NCBI RefSeq assembly: GCF_026241195.1
Contig: NZ_JAPFQO010000003.1
Location: 372,001-436,000 of the forward strand
DNA from: Pontibacter anaerobius
GTDB taxonomy: Bacteria; Bacteroidota; Bacteroidia; Cytophagales; Hymenobacteraceae
DNA length: 64,000 nt
Direction of reading: 5' to 3'
In this document: positions 18,091 to 27,599 of the stretch, piece by piece
Layout: each line of letters starts with the position of its first letter
Position numbering within the stretch: position 1 is the first letter of the stretch
Made by a program: the position numbers and the translations under genes
Notes under the pieces: generated by a model
What the model was told of the DNA's origin: nothing
The model's database searches: none
The model's input: only the letters and a program-made list of their open reading frames with translations

Positions 18091-18204
18091 TACGGACTTC
18101 ATAGTCCGAATCCTATCTGAAGCGGATTTCCTAATCCGCATTAAACGGAACACGGGGATTAGGAAATCCCCATCAGTTTGCTTCCGGACTGGGAAGTCCG
18201 GAAG
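18091..18204. repeat. Array of four tetraloop hairpins between hypC and hypD (REP-like)
   Basis: Four perfect palindromes with four-base loops follow one another: CGGACT-TCAT-AGTCCG at 18093-18108, GCGGATT-TCCT-AATCCGC at 18122-18139, GGGGATT-AGGA-AATCCCC at 18154-18171, and CTTCCGGACT-GGGA-AGTCCGGAAG at 18181-18204. The second and third are also reverse complements of each other in their cores, and the first and fourth share the CGGACT arm, so larger nested folds are possible. The element resembles the hairpin cores of the 1798-2174 repeat. It could affect hypD-hypE expression by transcript stability or attenuation. Confidence 0.8.
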
Positions 18205-18315
18205 AGCAATAAAAAGAGCAACAGAATTGGGTCAGAGGCCCAAGCTATAGTAGACATGGGTCGCAGATACAGAACGAGGACATTCTCGCCACTATAATTA
18301 GACAAGTATTTGAAC

Positions 18316-19422
18316 ATGAAATACATCTCTGAATACCGAAACGCTGGGGTGGTAAAGAAGCTTTTAGCAGAAATAGAAGCTACTGTTACCCGTGCCTGGA
18401 TGCTGATGGAAGTGTGCGGAGGACAAACGCACAGTTTGGTGAAAAACGGTATTCTGAACATGCTGCCTGATAAAATTACGATGGTGCATGGCCCGGGCTG
18501 CCCTGTTTGTGTCACGCCAAAGTCCATGATCGATCAGGCAGTTGCGCTTGCCCTAAGGCAGGATGTGATTATGTGCTCATTCGGGGATATGGTGCGGGTG
18601 CCGGGCAGCAGCAAAAGCCTGATGCAGGCCCGGTCTGAAGGCGGCAACTTACGTGTAGTATACTCTCCCTTGGATGCAATAAAAATAGCCAGAGAAAACC
18701 CTGATAAAGAGGTGATATTCTTTGCTGTCGGTTTTGAAACAACTGCCCCTGCCAATGCGCTGGCGGTGCTGCAGGCGGCAAAACTTAACCTTAACAACTT
18801 TTCTGTGCTTGTCTCGCATGTACTGGTGCCGCCTGCCATGGAAGCCATACTTTCTGATGAGTTTAACACCATCAATGGCTTTCTGGGTGCCGGTCATGTA
18901 TGCTCTGTGATGGGCCTTCACGAGTACTACCCACTGGCAGAAAAGTATAAGATACCTATCGTGGTTACAGGCTTCGAACCCGTTGATTTGTTAGAGGGAA
19001 TTCTAATGGCTGTACGACAATTGGAGGCAGGCATAGCCACAGTAGAAAACCAGTATGCGCGGGTAGTGCGGAACACTGGAAACCTGCAGGCACAGGCGGT
19101 GATACAGGAAGTTTTTAAAGTGGCAGACCGGGAATGGCGCGGCATCGGGGTGATACCACAAAGCGGCTATAAAGTGCGGGAAAAGTACCAGCTTTTTGAT
19201 GCCGAGCATAAATTCAGCGAAACAAAGAATATTAAAGTTCAGGAACTGGATGCAGGATGTATAGCCGGTGAAATATTGCGGGGCATCAAAAAGCCCGTGC
19301 AATGCCCGCATTTCGGCAAAGGCTGCACTCCTTTAAACCCTTTAGGCGCACCAATGGTATCATCAGAAGGTGCTTGCGCGGCTTATTTTCACTTTTCCCA
19401 AGCCTATGAAACAACATCCTAA
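18316..19422 (+). CDS. hypD: Hydrogenase Fe(CN)2CO assembly protein HypD
   Basis: A [4Fe-4S] scaffold protein that, with HypC, assembles the Fe(CN)2CO group. Conserved cysteine motifs are [20 protein letters not shown] and the C-terminal [13 protein letters not shown] and [12 protein letters not shown]. The [10 protein letters not shown] segment near residue 138 is also typical. The frame opens with TTG at 18310, but ATG 18316 (MKYISEYRN) is the likely start, giving 368 residues. It follows the hairpin array and lies three bases before hypE. Confidence 0.96.
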   Translation: MKYISEYRNAGVVKKLLAEIEATVTRAWMLMEVCGGQTHSLVKNGILNMLPDKITMVHGPGCPVCVTPKSMIDQAVALALRQDVIMCSFGDMVRVPGSSKSLMQARSEGGNLRVVYSPLDAIKIARENPDKEVIFFAVGFETTAPANALAVLQAAKLNLNNFSVLVSHVLVPPAMEAILSDEFNTINGFLGAGHVCSVMGLHEYYPLAEKYKIPIVVTGFEPVDLLEGILMAVRQLEAGIATVENQYARVVRNTGNLQAQAVIQEVFKVADREWRGIGVIPQSGYKVREKYQLFDAEHKFSETKNIKVQELDAGCIAGEILRGIKKPVQCPHFGKGCTPLNPLGAPMVSSEGACAAYFHFSQAYETTS

Positions 19423-19425
19423 CTT

Positions 19426-20445
19426 ATGGAAAAAACCACAGAACGTTTTACCATAGCCCATGGCAGCGGCGGTGAGCTGACAAATCAGCTACTGGAAAGT
19501 GAGACCTTTGAGATCCTGCAGAATGAGTACCTGCAAAAAAAGCACGATGGAGCAGTATTCGAACTATCGGGCAAACTCGCTTTTACTACTGACAGCTATG
19601 TGGTTTCCCCCCTGTTCTTTCCGGGCGGCAACATTGGTGACCTGGCTGTAAACGGTACGGTAAACGATCTGGCTATGTGTGGGGCAAGAGCGAAGTATCT
19701 CTCCCTTAGTTTTATTCTGGAAGAAGGGTTCAGCATTGATGAGTTTCATACTATATTATTGTCTATCCGAAAAGCAGCTGACAAGGCAGATGTACTGATC
19801 GTAACCGGTGATACCAAAGTAGTGGAACGCGGCAAAGGAGACAAGATCTTCATCAACACTTCCGGTATCGGTCAGGTACACCCTAACGCAAACATTGATG
19901 CTGCTAACATCGAAATTGGCGATAAGATCCTGATCAGCGGCCCGGTTGCCAGCCATGGTATGGCTATTATGTCGGTGCGGGAAGGCCTGGAGTTTGAATC
20001 GCAGATACGCAGCGACACAGCCAGCGTGCAGGAACAGGTTATGACGTTACTGGATGAGTTTGGGCAGGATATTCATTTCCTGCGGGACCCAACACGTGGG
20101 GGTGTCGCTACTGTTCTCAATGAAATAGCCAGGCAAATGCATTTGGGAATATCCGTTGATGAGCGAAAGATTCCAGTAAGGGAGCAGGTGCGGTCGGCTT
20201 GTGAAATGCTGGGCATTGATCCGCTCTATGTGGCTAATGAAGGAACATTTCTGGTATGGGTTAAGGCAGAGGCAAGCGAAATGGCTTTGGAAAAATTACA
20301 GGCTGTTCTACCAACAGGACAACAGGCAGCTGTCATTGGGTCTGTTGTTGCAGAGCATCCCGGGCAAGTAATTATACGGACTGAAATTGGAGGCCGAAGA
20401 GTGGTCGCAATGCCTTCCGGGGAGCAGTTGCCCAGAATATGTTAA
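19426..20445 (+). CDS. hypE: Hydrogenase thiocyanate-forming dehydratase HypE
   Basis: A 339-aa PurM/SelD-like ATPase that dehydrates the HypF-made thiocarboxamide on its own C-terminal cysteine to thiocyanate, the cyanide donor. AHGSGGELTNQLL at the start, GNIGDLAVNGTVNDLAM, TGDTKVVERGKGD and RDPTRGGVATVLNE are the family motifs. The protein ends PRIC, the essential terminal Cys. It closes the hypABFCDE operon. No clear terminator is visible downstream. Confidence 0.96.
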   Translation: MEKTTERFTIAHGSGGELTNQLLESETFEILQNEYLQKKHDGAVFELSGKLAFTTDSYVVSPLFFPGGNIGDLAVNGTVNDLAMCGARAKYLSLSFILEEGFSIDEFHTILLSIRKAADKADVLIVTGDTKVVERGKGDKIFINTSGIGQVHPNANIDAANIEIGDKILISGPVASHGMAIMSVREGLEFESQIRSDTASVQEQVMTLLDEFGQDIHFLRDPTRGGVATVLNEIARQMHLGISVDERKIPVREQVRSACEMLGIDPLYVANEGTFLVWVKAEASEMALEKLQAVLPTGQQAAVIGSVVAEHPGQVIIRTEIGGRRVVAMPSGEQLPRIC

Positions 20446-20904
20446 AGACAAAAAGTCACTTTCCTATGCTACAACAAATCTCATGTAGCCTCACACCTTG
20501 TGGGGTGTATACAGTGGTTTATTAAGCGGTGTAACCTGCTGAGGCAGGGCTGCCACAGAACAGGAAAGCGGTGCAGGAAAACACCTACACTGCTTTACCG
20601 CATCCGGTTGGAATGGGCCAACCTCTGGAACCTGCTGGTCCTTTCCCTTCAAACTCCAGGGTAATTTAAGTTTTTGGTTTTTACGAAGCTCTTAAAACCT
20701 GCCAGCTCTCTCCTCCTGGGTCTGCTGCAGAGATGCAGGATATGTGTGTTTAAAGCAACAAGGTCAACGTCAGCAGTAGCCATACTTAACTAAAATAATC
20801 GTAATTTGTAGAAAAGTGCGGGATATCGAACCTGCGATCAACCTTGCCCGGATTGGGTGGCTATAGTAAATGCGCCCCGATTCAACTATTTCTTACTTCC
20901 GATA
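20446..20904. other. Spacer between hypE and the LacI regulator gene
   Basis: About 460 bases without a supportable gene. A short frame at 20598-20660 reads LYRIRLEWANLWNLL and could be a decayed coding remnant, but it matches no family I recognise. No promoter match of good quality was found for the regulator. Confidence 0.4.
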
Positions 20905-21939
20905 ATGAAAAAGAAGCTGCTTATTAGTGATATCGCCAAACAACTAAATGTTTCTATCACAACCGTATCCTTCATCCTGAATGGAAAGGCAAAAGAGAAA
21001 AGAATCAGTGATGATTTAACGGAAAGAGTACAGAAACTGGTGGAAGAGGTAGGCTACAGGCCCAATCAGTTAGCCCAAAGCCTGCGCACAGGAAAAACCA
21101 GAACCATAGGCCTCATGGTAGAGGATATCTCCAACCCGTTCTTTGCCAACATTGCACGCCTGATAGAAGAAAGGGCTTACCAGGAGGGCTATAAAATAGT
21201 ATACTGCAGCACCGAAGACGACTCTGACAGGACAAAAGAACTTATCAGCATGTTCAGGGATATGCACGTTGATGGCTACATCATCACACCGCCTCAAGGG
21301 GTAGAAGAAGATGTAGAAAAGCTGATCAAGGATGGCTTCCCGGTTGTTTTAGTGGACCGCCAGGTTGCTGGCATTCATACCCATTGTGTAATTGTTGATA
21401 ACTTATCCGGGGCCTACAACGCTACAGCGCATTTAATGGAGCAGGGCTACCAGAACATAGCCTTTGTTACCACCGACTCCAGGCAAAGCCAGATGCTCCA
21501 GCGGCTAGAAGGATACAGGAAGGCGCTAGCAGAAAAACAGCTAGAGCCAGCGGTTCTGGAAGTGCCGTACCGCTATGACGCAAAACAGATGCTTCGGAAA
21601 ATAGTGTCGTTCTTTGAAGAAACAGAAAGTATAGACGCTGTGCTGTTTGCCACAAACTACATGGCGGTTAGGGGGCTGGAGGCAATTTCTCAGTTTAACC
21701 CGCAAGGTTTGCCTGCCAACCTGGGCGTGGCTTCTTATGATGACCATGATGTGTTCAAGCTGCTCAAGCCTACCATTACAGCCGTTGCACAGCCAACCGA
21801 GGCAATTGCAAACCATGTGATCAATCTTATGCTGCACCTGCTGAATCCGAAAAATAAAACTTCGGAAGCTGATACCATAGTTCTGCCAACACAACTCATC
21901 ATCAGAAATTCTACCCCTCGCAAAGAAGTAGTGGCCTAA
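20905..21939 (+). CDS. LacI-family transcriptional regulator
   Basis: A sugar-responsive DNA-binding regulator. The N-terminal helix-turn-helix reads ISDIAKQLNVSITTVSFILNG at residues 7-27, followed by the hinge YRPNQLAQSLRTGKTRTIG and a periplasmic-binding-protein-like effector domain (VEDISNPFFANIARLIEE, VDGYIITPP, VASYDDHDVFKLLKPTITAVAQP). The frame is open for 16 codons before the chosen ATG at 20905, but MKKKLLISDIA is the usual LacI N-terminus. It is followed by a terminator and then the ROK kinase and glycan genes, so it probably controls them. A palindrome with the LacI-type central CG lies before susC at 32358. Confidence 0.95.
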   Translation: MKKKLLISDIAKQLNVSITTVSFILNGKAKEKRISDDLTERVQKLVEEVGYRPNQLAQSLRTGKTRTIGLMVEDISNPFFANIARLIEERAYQEGYKIVYCSTEDDSDRTKELISMFRDMHVDGYIITPPQGVEEDVEKLIKDGFPVVLVDRQVAGIHTHCVIVDNLSGAYNATAHLMEQGYQNIAFVTTDSRQSQMLQRLEGYRKALAEKQLEPAVLEVPYRYDAKQMLRKIVSFFEETESIDAVLFATNYMAVRGLEAISQFNPQGLPANLGVASYDDHDVFKLLKPTITAVAQPTEAIANHVINLMLHLLNPKNKTSEADTIVLPTQLIIRNSTPRKEVVA

Positions 21940-21943
21940 CCTT

Positions 21944-21968
21944 GCTCCTATTGAGGAGCTGTGTTTTT
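21944..21968 (+). terminator. Terminator after the LacI gene
   Basis: GCTCCT at 21944-21949 pairs with AGGAGC at 21954-21959 over an ATTG loop and is followed by TGTGTTTTT. The stem starts five bases past the stop codon. Confidence 0.6.
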
Positions 21969-22020
21969 GGTGTTATAGATGACTAATCACTTACTTTAAG
22001 CGATATTTTAGAAATTAAGC

Positions 22021-22050
22021 TTTTCTTGTAAGGTAAAATTTCTAAATTTG
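22021..22050 (+). promoter_or_regulatory. Candidate promoter upstream of the ROK kinase
   Basis: TAAATTTG at 22043-22050 fits the -7 consensus, with a T-rich stretch (TTTTCTTG) at 22021-22028 in the -33 position. It would give a leader of about 330 bases, which contains the hairpin at 22151-22191. Confidence 0.4.
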
Positions 22051-22150
22051 AATATAAGTACCAGTTAATGTTACAGGGAGAGATGGCATTTACATGCTCT
22101 TTTCATGCTGTTATCATAGTCTGGTAAGTATACTTATACCTTCGGATAAG

Positions 22151-22191
22151 CTTTTAGAGACGTCGGTCAGAGACTACCGCTACTCTAAAAG
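22151..22191 (+). repeat. Hairpin in the leader of the ROK kinase gene
   Basis: CTTTTAGAG at 22151-22159 pairs with CTCTAAAAG at 22183-22191, with an inner CGGT/ACCG pairing. No poly-T tract follows, so it is not a typical terminator. Its role is unknown. Confidence 0.45.
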
Positions 22192-22389
22192 TATAAATCT
22201 GGAGGTTTTAACATAGTTTATCCGCTAAATCCTTTTAGCAAATAAGTATGAGATTTACAATCAGTGATTTACGTGTGCTTTGATCAGCTTAGCTCGGCTC
22301 ACCTCTTGGTGGCTGTTTTAAACCTGCTTCATTTGTGCACTCTTTAATAATACAGTACCAGGTTGTCTGGTATAGCAGCAAGATTTAAT

Positions 22390-23286
22390 ATGTCTGATAA
22401 AATTGTTCTGGGGGTTGACATAGGAGGGACGCACATCACGGCTGCCCTGGTAGACTTAGAGACGAAATCCATACTTCCGGAAACAAAGAAAAGGGCGCAG
22501 GTTAACTCGCAAGGCACGGTGCGGGAGGTGATAGAAACGTGGGGTGATGTCATTAAAAAAGCCTTGGGTACACACCCAGCCGCCAATACAAAACTAGGTG
22601 TAGCCATACCTGGCCCTTTTGATTACGAGCAGGGAATCTGCCAGTTCCGGAACCAAAACAAGTATGATAGCTTGTATGGGCTGAACGTAAAGGAGTTGCT
22701 TGCAGAGCAGCTAGGGGCCAAGGTTGGAAATATCAGGTTGGTGAACGATGCGGCCTGCTTTCTGAGAGGGGAGGTGTTTGCGGGAACTGCAAAAGATGCT
22801 TCCTCAGCCATAGGTTTAACGCTAGGTACCGGCCTTGGGTCAGCCATACTTCAGAATGGGGTTGCCGAAGATGCAAAGTTATGGTGCGCGCCTTTTAAAG
22901 ACAGCATCGCCGAGGAGTATCTCTCTACCCGGGCTTTTCTGCGCGCTTACGAGCGGCTTACAGGTAAAGCGGCTACGGATGTAAAGCAATTAGCTGCGCT
23001 GTATCCGCAAAATGCTGCGGTCCGACAGGTGTTTGAAGATTTTGCGGAGAACCTGGCGTTGTTTCTGGCGCCTTACCTGCGGGAGGTGAAGCCTGAAATG
23101 GTGGTGATTGGCGGTAACATCGCCAATGCCTGGGAGCTTTTCATCCCAACTACCACAGAGCGGCTGAGGGCTATGGGTATAGAAGCGCCGATCCATAAAG
23201 TGGCGTTAGCCGAGGAGGCCGCACTGATTGGCGCAGCTAGTTATTGGCACGAAACGTTGCCTGAACTTAAACAAGGCGATAGCTGA
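22390..23286 (+). CDS. ROK-family sugar kinase (glucokinase-like)
   Basis: A cytoplasmic ROK kinase that phosphorylates hexoses or N-acylhexosamines. The ATP-binding DIGGTHITAALVD is at about residues 10-22, VAIPGPFDYEQGICQF follows, then VNDAACFLRGE and LTLGTGLGSAI. The ROK zinc motif (CGCxGCxE) is absent; the equivalent stretch reads CAPFKDSIAEEYLS, keeping only one Cys. The frame is open nine codons upstream, but ATG 22390 (MSDKIVLGVDIGG) matches family starts. It precedes the GH92 gene by 73 bases. Glucose, mannose or N-acetylmannosamine are possible substrates. Confidence 0.9.
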   Translation: MSDKIVLGVDIGGTHITAALVDLETKSILPETKKRAQVNSQGTVREVIETWGDVIKKALGTHPAANTKLGVAIPGPFDYEQGICQFRNQNKYDSLYGLNVKELLAEQLGAKVGNIRLVNDAACFLRGEVFAGTAKDASSAIGLTLGTGLGSAILQNGVAEDAKLWCAPFKDSIAEEYLSTRAFLRAYERLTGKAATDVKQLAALYPQNAAVRQVFEDFAENLALFLAPYLREVKPEMVVIGGNIANAWELFIPTTTERLRAMGIEAPIHKVALAEEAALIGAASYWHETLPELKQGDS

Positions 23287-23359
23287 GTTACAGTTAAATG
23301 CCTGCCAAAGTATAACCTTTACGGTTAGAAAAGCGATAATCACGAGATCTAAGTATAAA

Positions 23360-25654
23360 ATGGGTATAAAGAAAACAGTGATCACCCTGCTAAGCAGCTT
23401 TATATGCACCGCTACCCTGGCGCAGGCAGTTTTAGTTGATAAAGTCACCGATCCGGTGGAGTGGGTAAATCCGCTGGTAGGCACTGACTCCAAGCACAGC
23501 CTTTCCAACGGCAACACTTACCCAGCCATTGCCCTGCCCTGGGGTATGAATTTCTGGATGCCGCAGACAGGTAAGATGGGCGATGGCTGGGGCTACATGT
23601 ACAGTGCCGACAAGATCCGCGGGTTCAAACAAACGCACCAGCCATCGCCGTGGATGAATGACTATGGCCAGTTTGCCATCATGCCGGTAACAGGTAGGCT
23701 GCGCTTCGACCAGGACAGCCGTGCCAGCTGGTTCTCGCATAAGGCGGAGGTAGCCAAGCCATACTACTACAGTGTGTATCTGGCCGACCACAACGTGACC
23801 ACCGAGATTACCCCAACCGAGCGGGCGGCCAGCTTCCGCTTCACCTTCCCAAAAACCGACAGCGCCTATGTCGTTATTGATGCCTTCGACAAGGGCTCCT
23901 ACGTCAAGATCATACCTGCTGAAAACAAGATCATCGGGTACACAACCAAGAACAGCGGTGGCGTGCCGGAGAACTTCAAGAACTATTTCGTCATCGTATT
24001 CGATAAGCCGTTTGCCAATACCCATACCTGGAGCGACACCCTGCTAAGTAGCAAGCAGGAGCTGCAGGCTAACCATGTGGGCGCTGTAGTGGGCTTCAAA
24101 ACGAAGAAAGGAGAGCAGGTAAATGCCCGCGTGGCTTCCTCGTTCATCAGCCCGGAGCAGGCCGAGCGTAACCTGCAGGAAATCGGGAGCGATGATTTTG
24201 AAAGTATAAAAGCGAAAGGCAAGCAGGCCTGGAACAAGCAGCTGAGCCGTGTGGCTGTGGAGGGCGGCACTCCGGAGCAGATGCGGACCTTCTACTCCAA
24301 CCTTTACCGCACGCTGCTCTTTCCGCGCAAATTCTATGAGATAGATGCCAATGGCAAGGTGGTGCACTACAGCCCATACAACGGCAAGGTGCTGCCTGGC
24401 TTTATGTATACCGATACCGGTTTCTGGGATACCTTTCGGGCGCTGTTCCCCTTCCTGAACCTGATGTATCCATCGGTGAATGCGGAGATACAGGAGGGAC
24501 TGGCCAATACCTTTAAAGAAGGCGGGTGGTTGCCGGAATGGGCCAGTCCGGGTTACCGTAACGTTATGGTGGGCAACAACTCGGCCTCGGTGGTGGCAGA
24601 TGCGTACCTGAAGGGCATTCGCGGGCAGGATATGAAGGCGCTGTATGAGGCGGTGCTGAAGGGCGCCAACAATGCGGGCCCACTGACAGCAGTTGGCCGT
24701 GCCGGGGCAGATTACTACACCAAGTTGGGTTACGTGCCATACGATGTGAAGATCAACGAGAACGCAGCCCGGACGCTGGAGTATGCTTATGATGACTTTG
24801 CCATCTACCAGTTAGCCAAAGCCCTGAAGCGCCCGAAAAAAGAGATAAACCTTTACGCAAAGCGTGCCCTGAACTACCGCCATCTCTACGATTCTGCTAC
24901 CGGGCTGATGCGCGGTAAGAACCAGGATGGCACGTTTCAGGCTCCTTTCAATCCTTTTAAATGGGGCGATGCCTTTACCGAAGGCAACAGCTGGCATTAC
25001 AGTTGGTCGGTGTTCCATGATGTGCAGGGCCTGATCGACCTGATGGGCGGCAAGGAAAACTTTACCGCAAAGCTGGATTCTGTATTCACCCTTCCGCCAG
25101 TGTATGACGAGAGTTACTACGGAGCCGTGATTCATGAGATCAGGGAGATGCAGATCGCTAACATGGGGCAGTATGCGCACGGCAACCAGCCCATCCAGCA
25201 CATGATCTACCTTTACAACTATGCCGGCGAGCCCTGGAAGGCACAGTATTGGGTGCGCGAAACAATGAACCGTATGTACACGCCTGCCCCGGATGGCTAC
25301 TGCGGCGATGAGGATAACGGACAGACCTCTGCCTGGTACGTGTTCTCAGCACTTGGCTTTTACCCGGTAACGCCAGCCACAGACCAGTATGTGCTGGGTG
25401 CGCCACTGTTCAAAAAAGCCACGCTACAACTGGAAAACGGAAAGCAGCTGGTGATCAACGCGCCACAAAACAGCGACGGGAACAGGTACATCCAAAGTAT
25501 GCGCCTCAACGGTAAAACCTACGACAAAAACTGGCTGAGCCACTCAGAGTTAATGAAGGGAGCAAGTATAGATGTGGAGATGTCGCCAACACCGAATAAG
25601 GAGCGAGGCACCCAAGAGGGCGCATTCCCGTACTCACTATCGAACGAGAAATAG
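23360..25654 (+). CDS. GH92 family exo-alpha-mannosidase
   Basis: A secreted calcium-dependent alpha-1,2/1,3/1,4-type mannosidase that trims mannose from glycans. A signal peptide MGIKKTVITLLSSFICTATL... ending near AQA is followed by the mature start EWVNPLVGTDSKHS. Family motifs: SNGNTYPAIALPWGMNFW, TEGNSWHYSWSVFHDVQG at about 538 and GDEDNGQTSAWYVFSALG at about 648, which carry the catalytic acidic residues, plus HGNQPIQHMIYLYN. The frame extends 44 codons upstream into the ROK gene. The ATG at 23360 is chosen for its signal peptide and a preceding AAGTATAAA. The 764-aa length is typical. Confidence 0.95.
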   Translation: MGIKKTVITLLSSFICTATLAQAVLVDKVTDPVEWVNPLVGTDSKHSLSNGNTYPAIALPWGMNFWMPQTGKMGDGWGYMYSADKIRGFKQTHQPSPWMNDYGQFAIMPVTGRLRFDQDSRASWFSHKAEVAKPYYYSVYLADHNVTTEITPTERAASFRFTFPKTDSAYVVIDAFDKGSYVKIIPAENKIIGYTTKNSGGVPENFKNYFVIVFDKPFANTHTWSDTLLSSKQELQANHVGAVVGFKTKKGEQVNARVASSFISPEQAERNLQEIGSDDFESIKAKGKQAWNKQLSRVAVEGGTPEQMRTFYSNLYRTLLFPRKFYEIDANGKVVHYSPYNGKVLPGFMYTDTGFWDTFRALFPFLNLMYPSVNAEIQEGLANTFKEGGWLPEWASPGYRNVMVGNNSASVVADAYLKGIRGQDMKALYEAVLKGANNAGPLTAVGRAGADYYTKLGYVPYDVKINENAARTLEYAYDDFAIYQLAKALKRPKKEINLYAKRALNYRHLYDSATGLMRGKNQDGTFQAPFNPFKWGDAFTEGNSWHYSWSVFHDVQGLIDLMGGKENFTAKLDSVFTLPPVYDESYYGAVIHEIREMQIANMGQYAHGNQPIQHMIYLYNYAGEPWKAQYWVRETMNRMYTPAPDGYCGDEDNGQTSAWYVFSALGFYPVTPATDQYVLGAPLFKKATLQLENGKQLVINAPQNSDGNRYIQSMRLNGKTYDKNWLSHSELMKGASIDVEMSPTPNKERGTQEGAFPYSLSNEK

Positions 25655-25705
25655 AGACACGATATATTTTGTTAAACCAAGTTCACTCCAACTAAAAACA
25701 GGTAT

Positions 25706-27580
25706 ATGATTAAATGTAAAACCAAACCGTTGCGTGGCGTTTTGCTGACGGGTATTGCACTGATATACAGTACCGGTATATCTCTGGCGCAGTCTGCAGC
25801 GCCTCAGACTACGGCCATCCCCCTCGATAATTTGTCCTCCTTCCAGAATCCGGGAAAGAGCTGGCAGGTTGCCGGTGATGTGACAGCCAAACTTGACAAA
25901 GAAAACGAGCTGGATGTTAAGGAAGGAACCGGCATTCTGGTGAACGAGCCCAGCAGGAAGAAGAAAGGCGTAGATCTTCTCACCAATTTTGAGCATGGAG
26001 ACATCGACCTGGAGCTGGACTATATGATGGCTAAGGGCTCTAACTCCGGTATATACCTGCAAGGCCGTTACGAAGTCCAGTTAGAGGATAGCTGGGGCGT
26101 GAAAAAGCCTACTTCGGCCAACAACGGTGCGGTGTATGAGCGTTGGGACGAAAGCCGTGCAAATGGCCAAAAAGGTTTTGAAGGTTATGCCCCCCGCCAG
26201 AACGTGAGCCGGGCACCCGGCCTGTGGCAGCACCTGAAAGTATCGTTTCAGGCACCTCGCTTTGATGCCAGCGGCAAGAAAGTAGAGAACGCCAAAATCC
26301 TGCGTGCTGAACTGAACGGCGTAACCATACATGAGAACGTAGAGCTTTTTGGGCCAACACGCGGTGCCCTAGGAAGTAATGAGGTGGCTATGGGGCCGCT
26401 GCGCCTACAGGGCGACCACGGAGCCGTGGCATTCCGCGACATCAAAATAACGAACTATGGCAAGCCGCGCCCTGAGCTTGTTAACCTGAAGTACCAGGTT
26501 TTCAAGGGCAAGTACGAGGCGGAGCCTCGGTACGACAGCATCCCGCCAGAGGCCGAGGGCACATCAGTGGCGTTGACCTCAGAAATAAGCCCTTTCCAGA
26601 AAGATTTCTTGGTTCGCTATACCGGCACACTGCGTGTAAAGGAGCCGGGAGAGTATACCTTTAACCTGAATACGAACGGTGGCGGAGGGTTGATGCGAAT
26701 CAACAATAAAGTGGTTGTTCCGATAGAGGGCAGAAACAGGAGAGGCACTGTTACACTACCCGCAGGCGACATGCCGTTCGAGCTGGTTTACTCAAAAGTA
26801 GTGGAGTGGGGAAGACCTGCGCTGGGTATTGCCGTGGTAGGCCCTGGTATCCGCGAGTACCTGATCGGAGACCCTGCTGGCGGGGGAAACAACGACTCGC
26901 AGGGACCAATTATGGTGGATGCACCGGTAAACACCATACTTCGGAGCTTCATGGACCTGCCTGTTCCGGGCAAAAACGGCAAGAGGAACACCAGAGTGGT
27001 GCATGCCGTGAATGTAGGAAGCCCAGACCAGGTGCACTATACTTATGACCTAGACAATGGAAACGTGATACAAGTATGGCGAGGGGGGTTCCTGGATGCC
27101 ACGCCGATGTGGTATAGCCGAGGCGACGGATCGTCCCGCCCGGTTGGGGCTGTGCAGCATTTCGGCCAGCCAGCCTTTACACTGGCTAAGCTTGCCAATC
27201 CGGAGGCAGCCTGGGTAGCAGACACGGCAGGTACAGGATTTCGTGCTGAGGGGTACGATTTAGACAAGGCTGATCAGCCTACTTTCAGCTACCAGGTATA
27301 TGGTACAAATGTGCAGGATGCCATCAGGGTAGTGGAAGGTGGCAAAGGCTTTAGCCGTGAACTAACGGTGCAAAACCCTGCAGAAAACCTGTACGCACGC
27401 CTGGCGGCAGGTAGCAGCATCGAGGCCCTATCGAAAAATATGTACCTGATAGACGGCAAGTCCTATTATGTCAGGATAGACGATGACGGCGGACAAAAGC
27501 CTGTAGTGCGAGATGCTAACGGCCAGAAAGAGCTGATTGTGCCAATGCGCAACAAGCTACGCTATACTATCATTTTCTAA
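25706..27580 (+). CDS. DUF1080 (3-keto-disaccharide hydrolase family) protein with PA14-like domain
   Basis: A secreted 624-aa multidomain protein. A signal peptide (residues 1 to about 29, ending SLAQS) is followed by a DUF1080 laminarinase-like sandwich (about 45-258; SNSGIYLQGRYEVQLEDSW, GDHGAVAFRDIKI), then a PA14-like sugar-binding region (about 270-390; VKEPGEYTFNLNTNGGGGLMRI, LPAGDMPFELVY). A further beta-rich domain (about 410-624; VIQVWRGGFLDATPMWYSRG) is one I cannot name. DUF1080 proteins are known to act on 3-keto-glycosides. It is 20 bases before the propeller-cytochrome gene, so the two form an operon and may work as a pair. Confidence 0.88.
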   Translation: MIKCKTKPLRGVLLTGIALIYSTGISLAQSAAPQTTAIPLDNLSSFQNPGKSWQVAGDVTAKLDKENELDVKEGTGILVNEPSRKKKGVDLLTNFEHGDIDLELDYMMAKGSNSGIYLQGRYEVQLEDSWGVKKPTSANNGAVYERWDESRANGQKGFEGYAPRQNVSRAPGLWQHLKVSFQAPRFDASGKKVENAKILRAELNGVTIHENVELFGPTRGALGSNEVAMGPLRLQGDHGAVAFRDIKITNYGKPRPELVNLKYQVFKGKYEAEPRYDSIPPEAEGTSVALTSEISPFQKDFLVRYTGTLRVKEPGEYTFNLNTNGGGGLMRINNKVVVPIEGRNRRGTVTLPAGDMPFELVYSKVVEWGRPALGIAVVGPGIREYLIGDPAGGGNNDSQGPIMVDAPVNTILRSFMDLPVPGKNGKRNTRVVHAVNVGSPDQVHYTYDLDNGNVIQVWRGGFLDATPMWYSRGDGSSRPVGAVQHFGQPAFTLAKLANPEAAWVADTAGTGFRAEGYDLDKADQPTFSYQVYGTNVQDAIRVVEGGKGFSRELTVQNPAENLYARLAAGSSIEALSKNMYLIDGKSYYVRIDDDGGQKPVVRDANGQKELIVPMRNKLRYTIIF

Positions 27581-27599
27581 TATCAGACTGCTTTTACTC

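Noticed and set aside
20598-20660. Possible transposase remnant upstream of the LacI gene
   Set aside because: The short LYRIRLEWANLWNLL-type frame has no catalytic motif, no terminal repeats and no family I can name.
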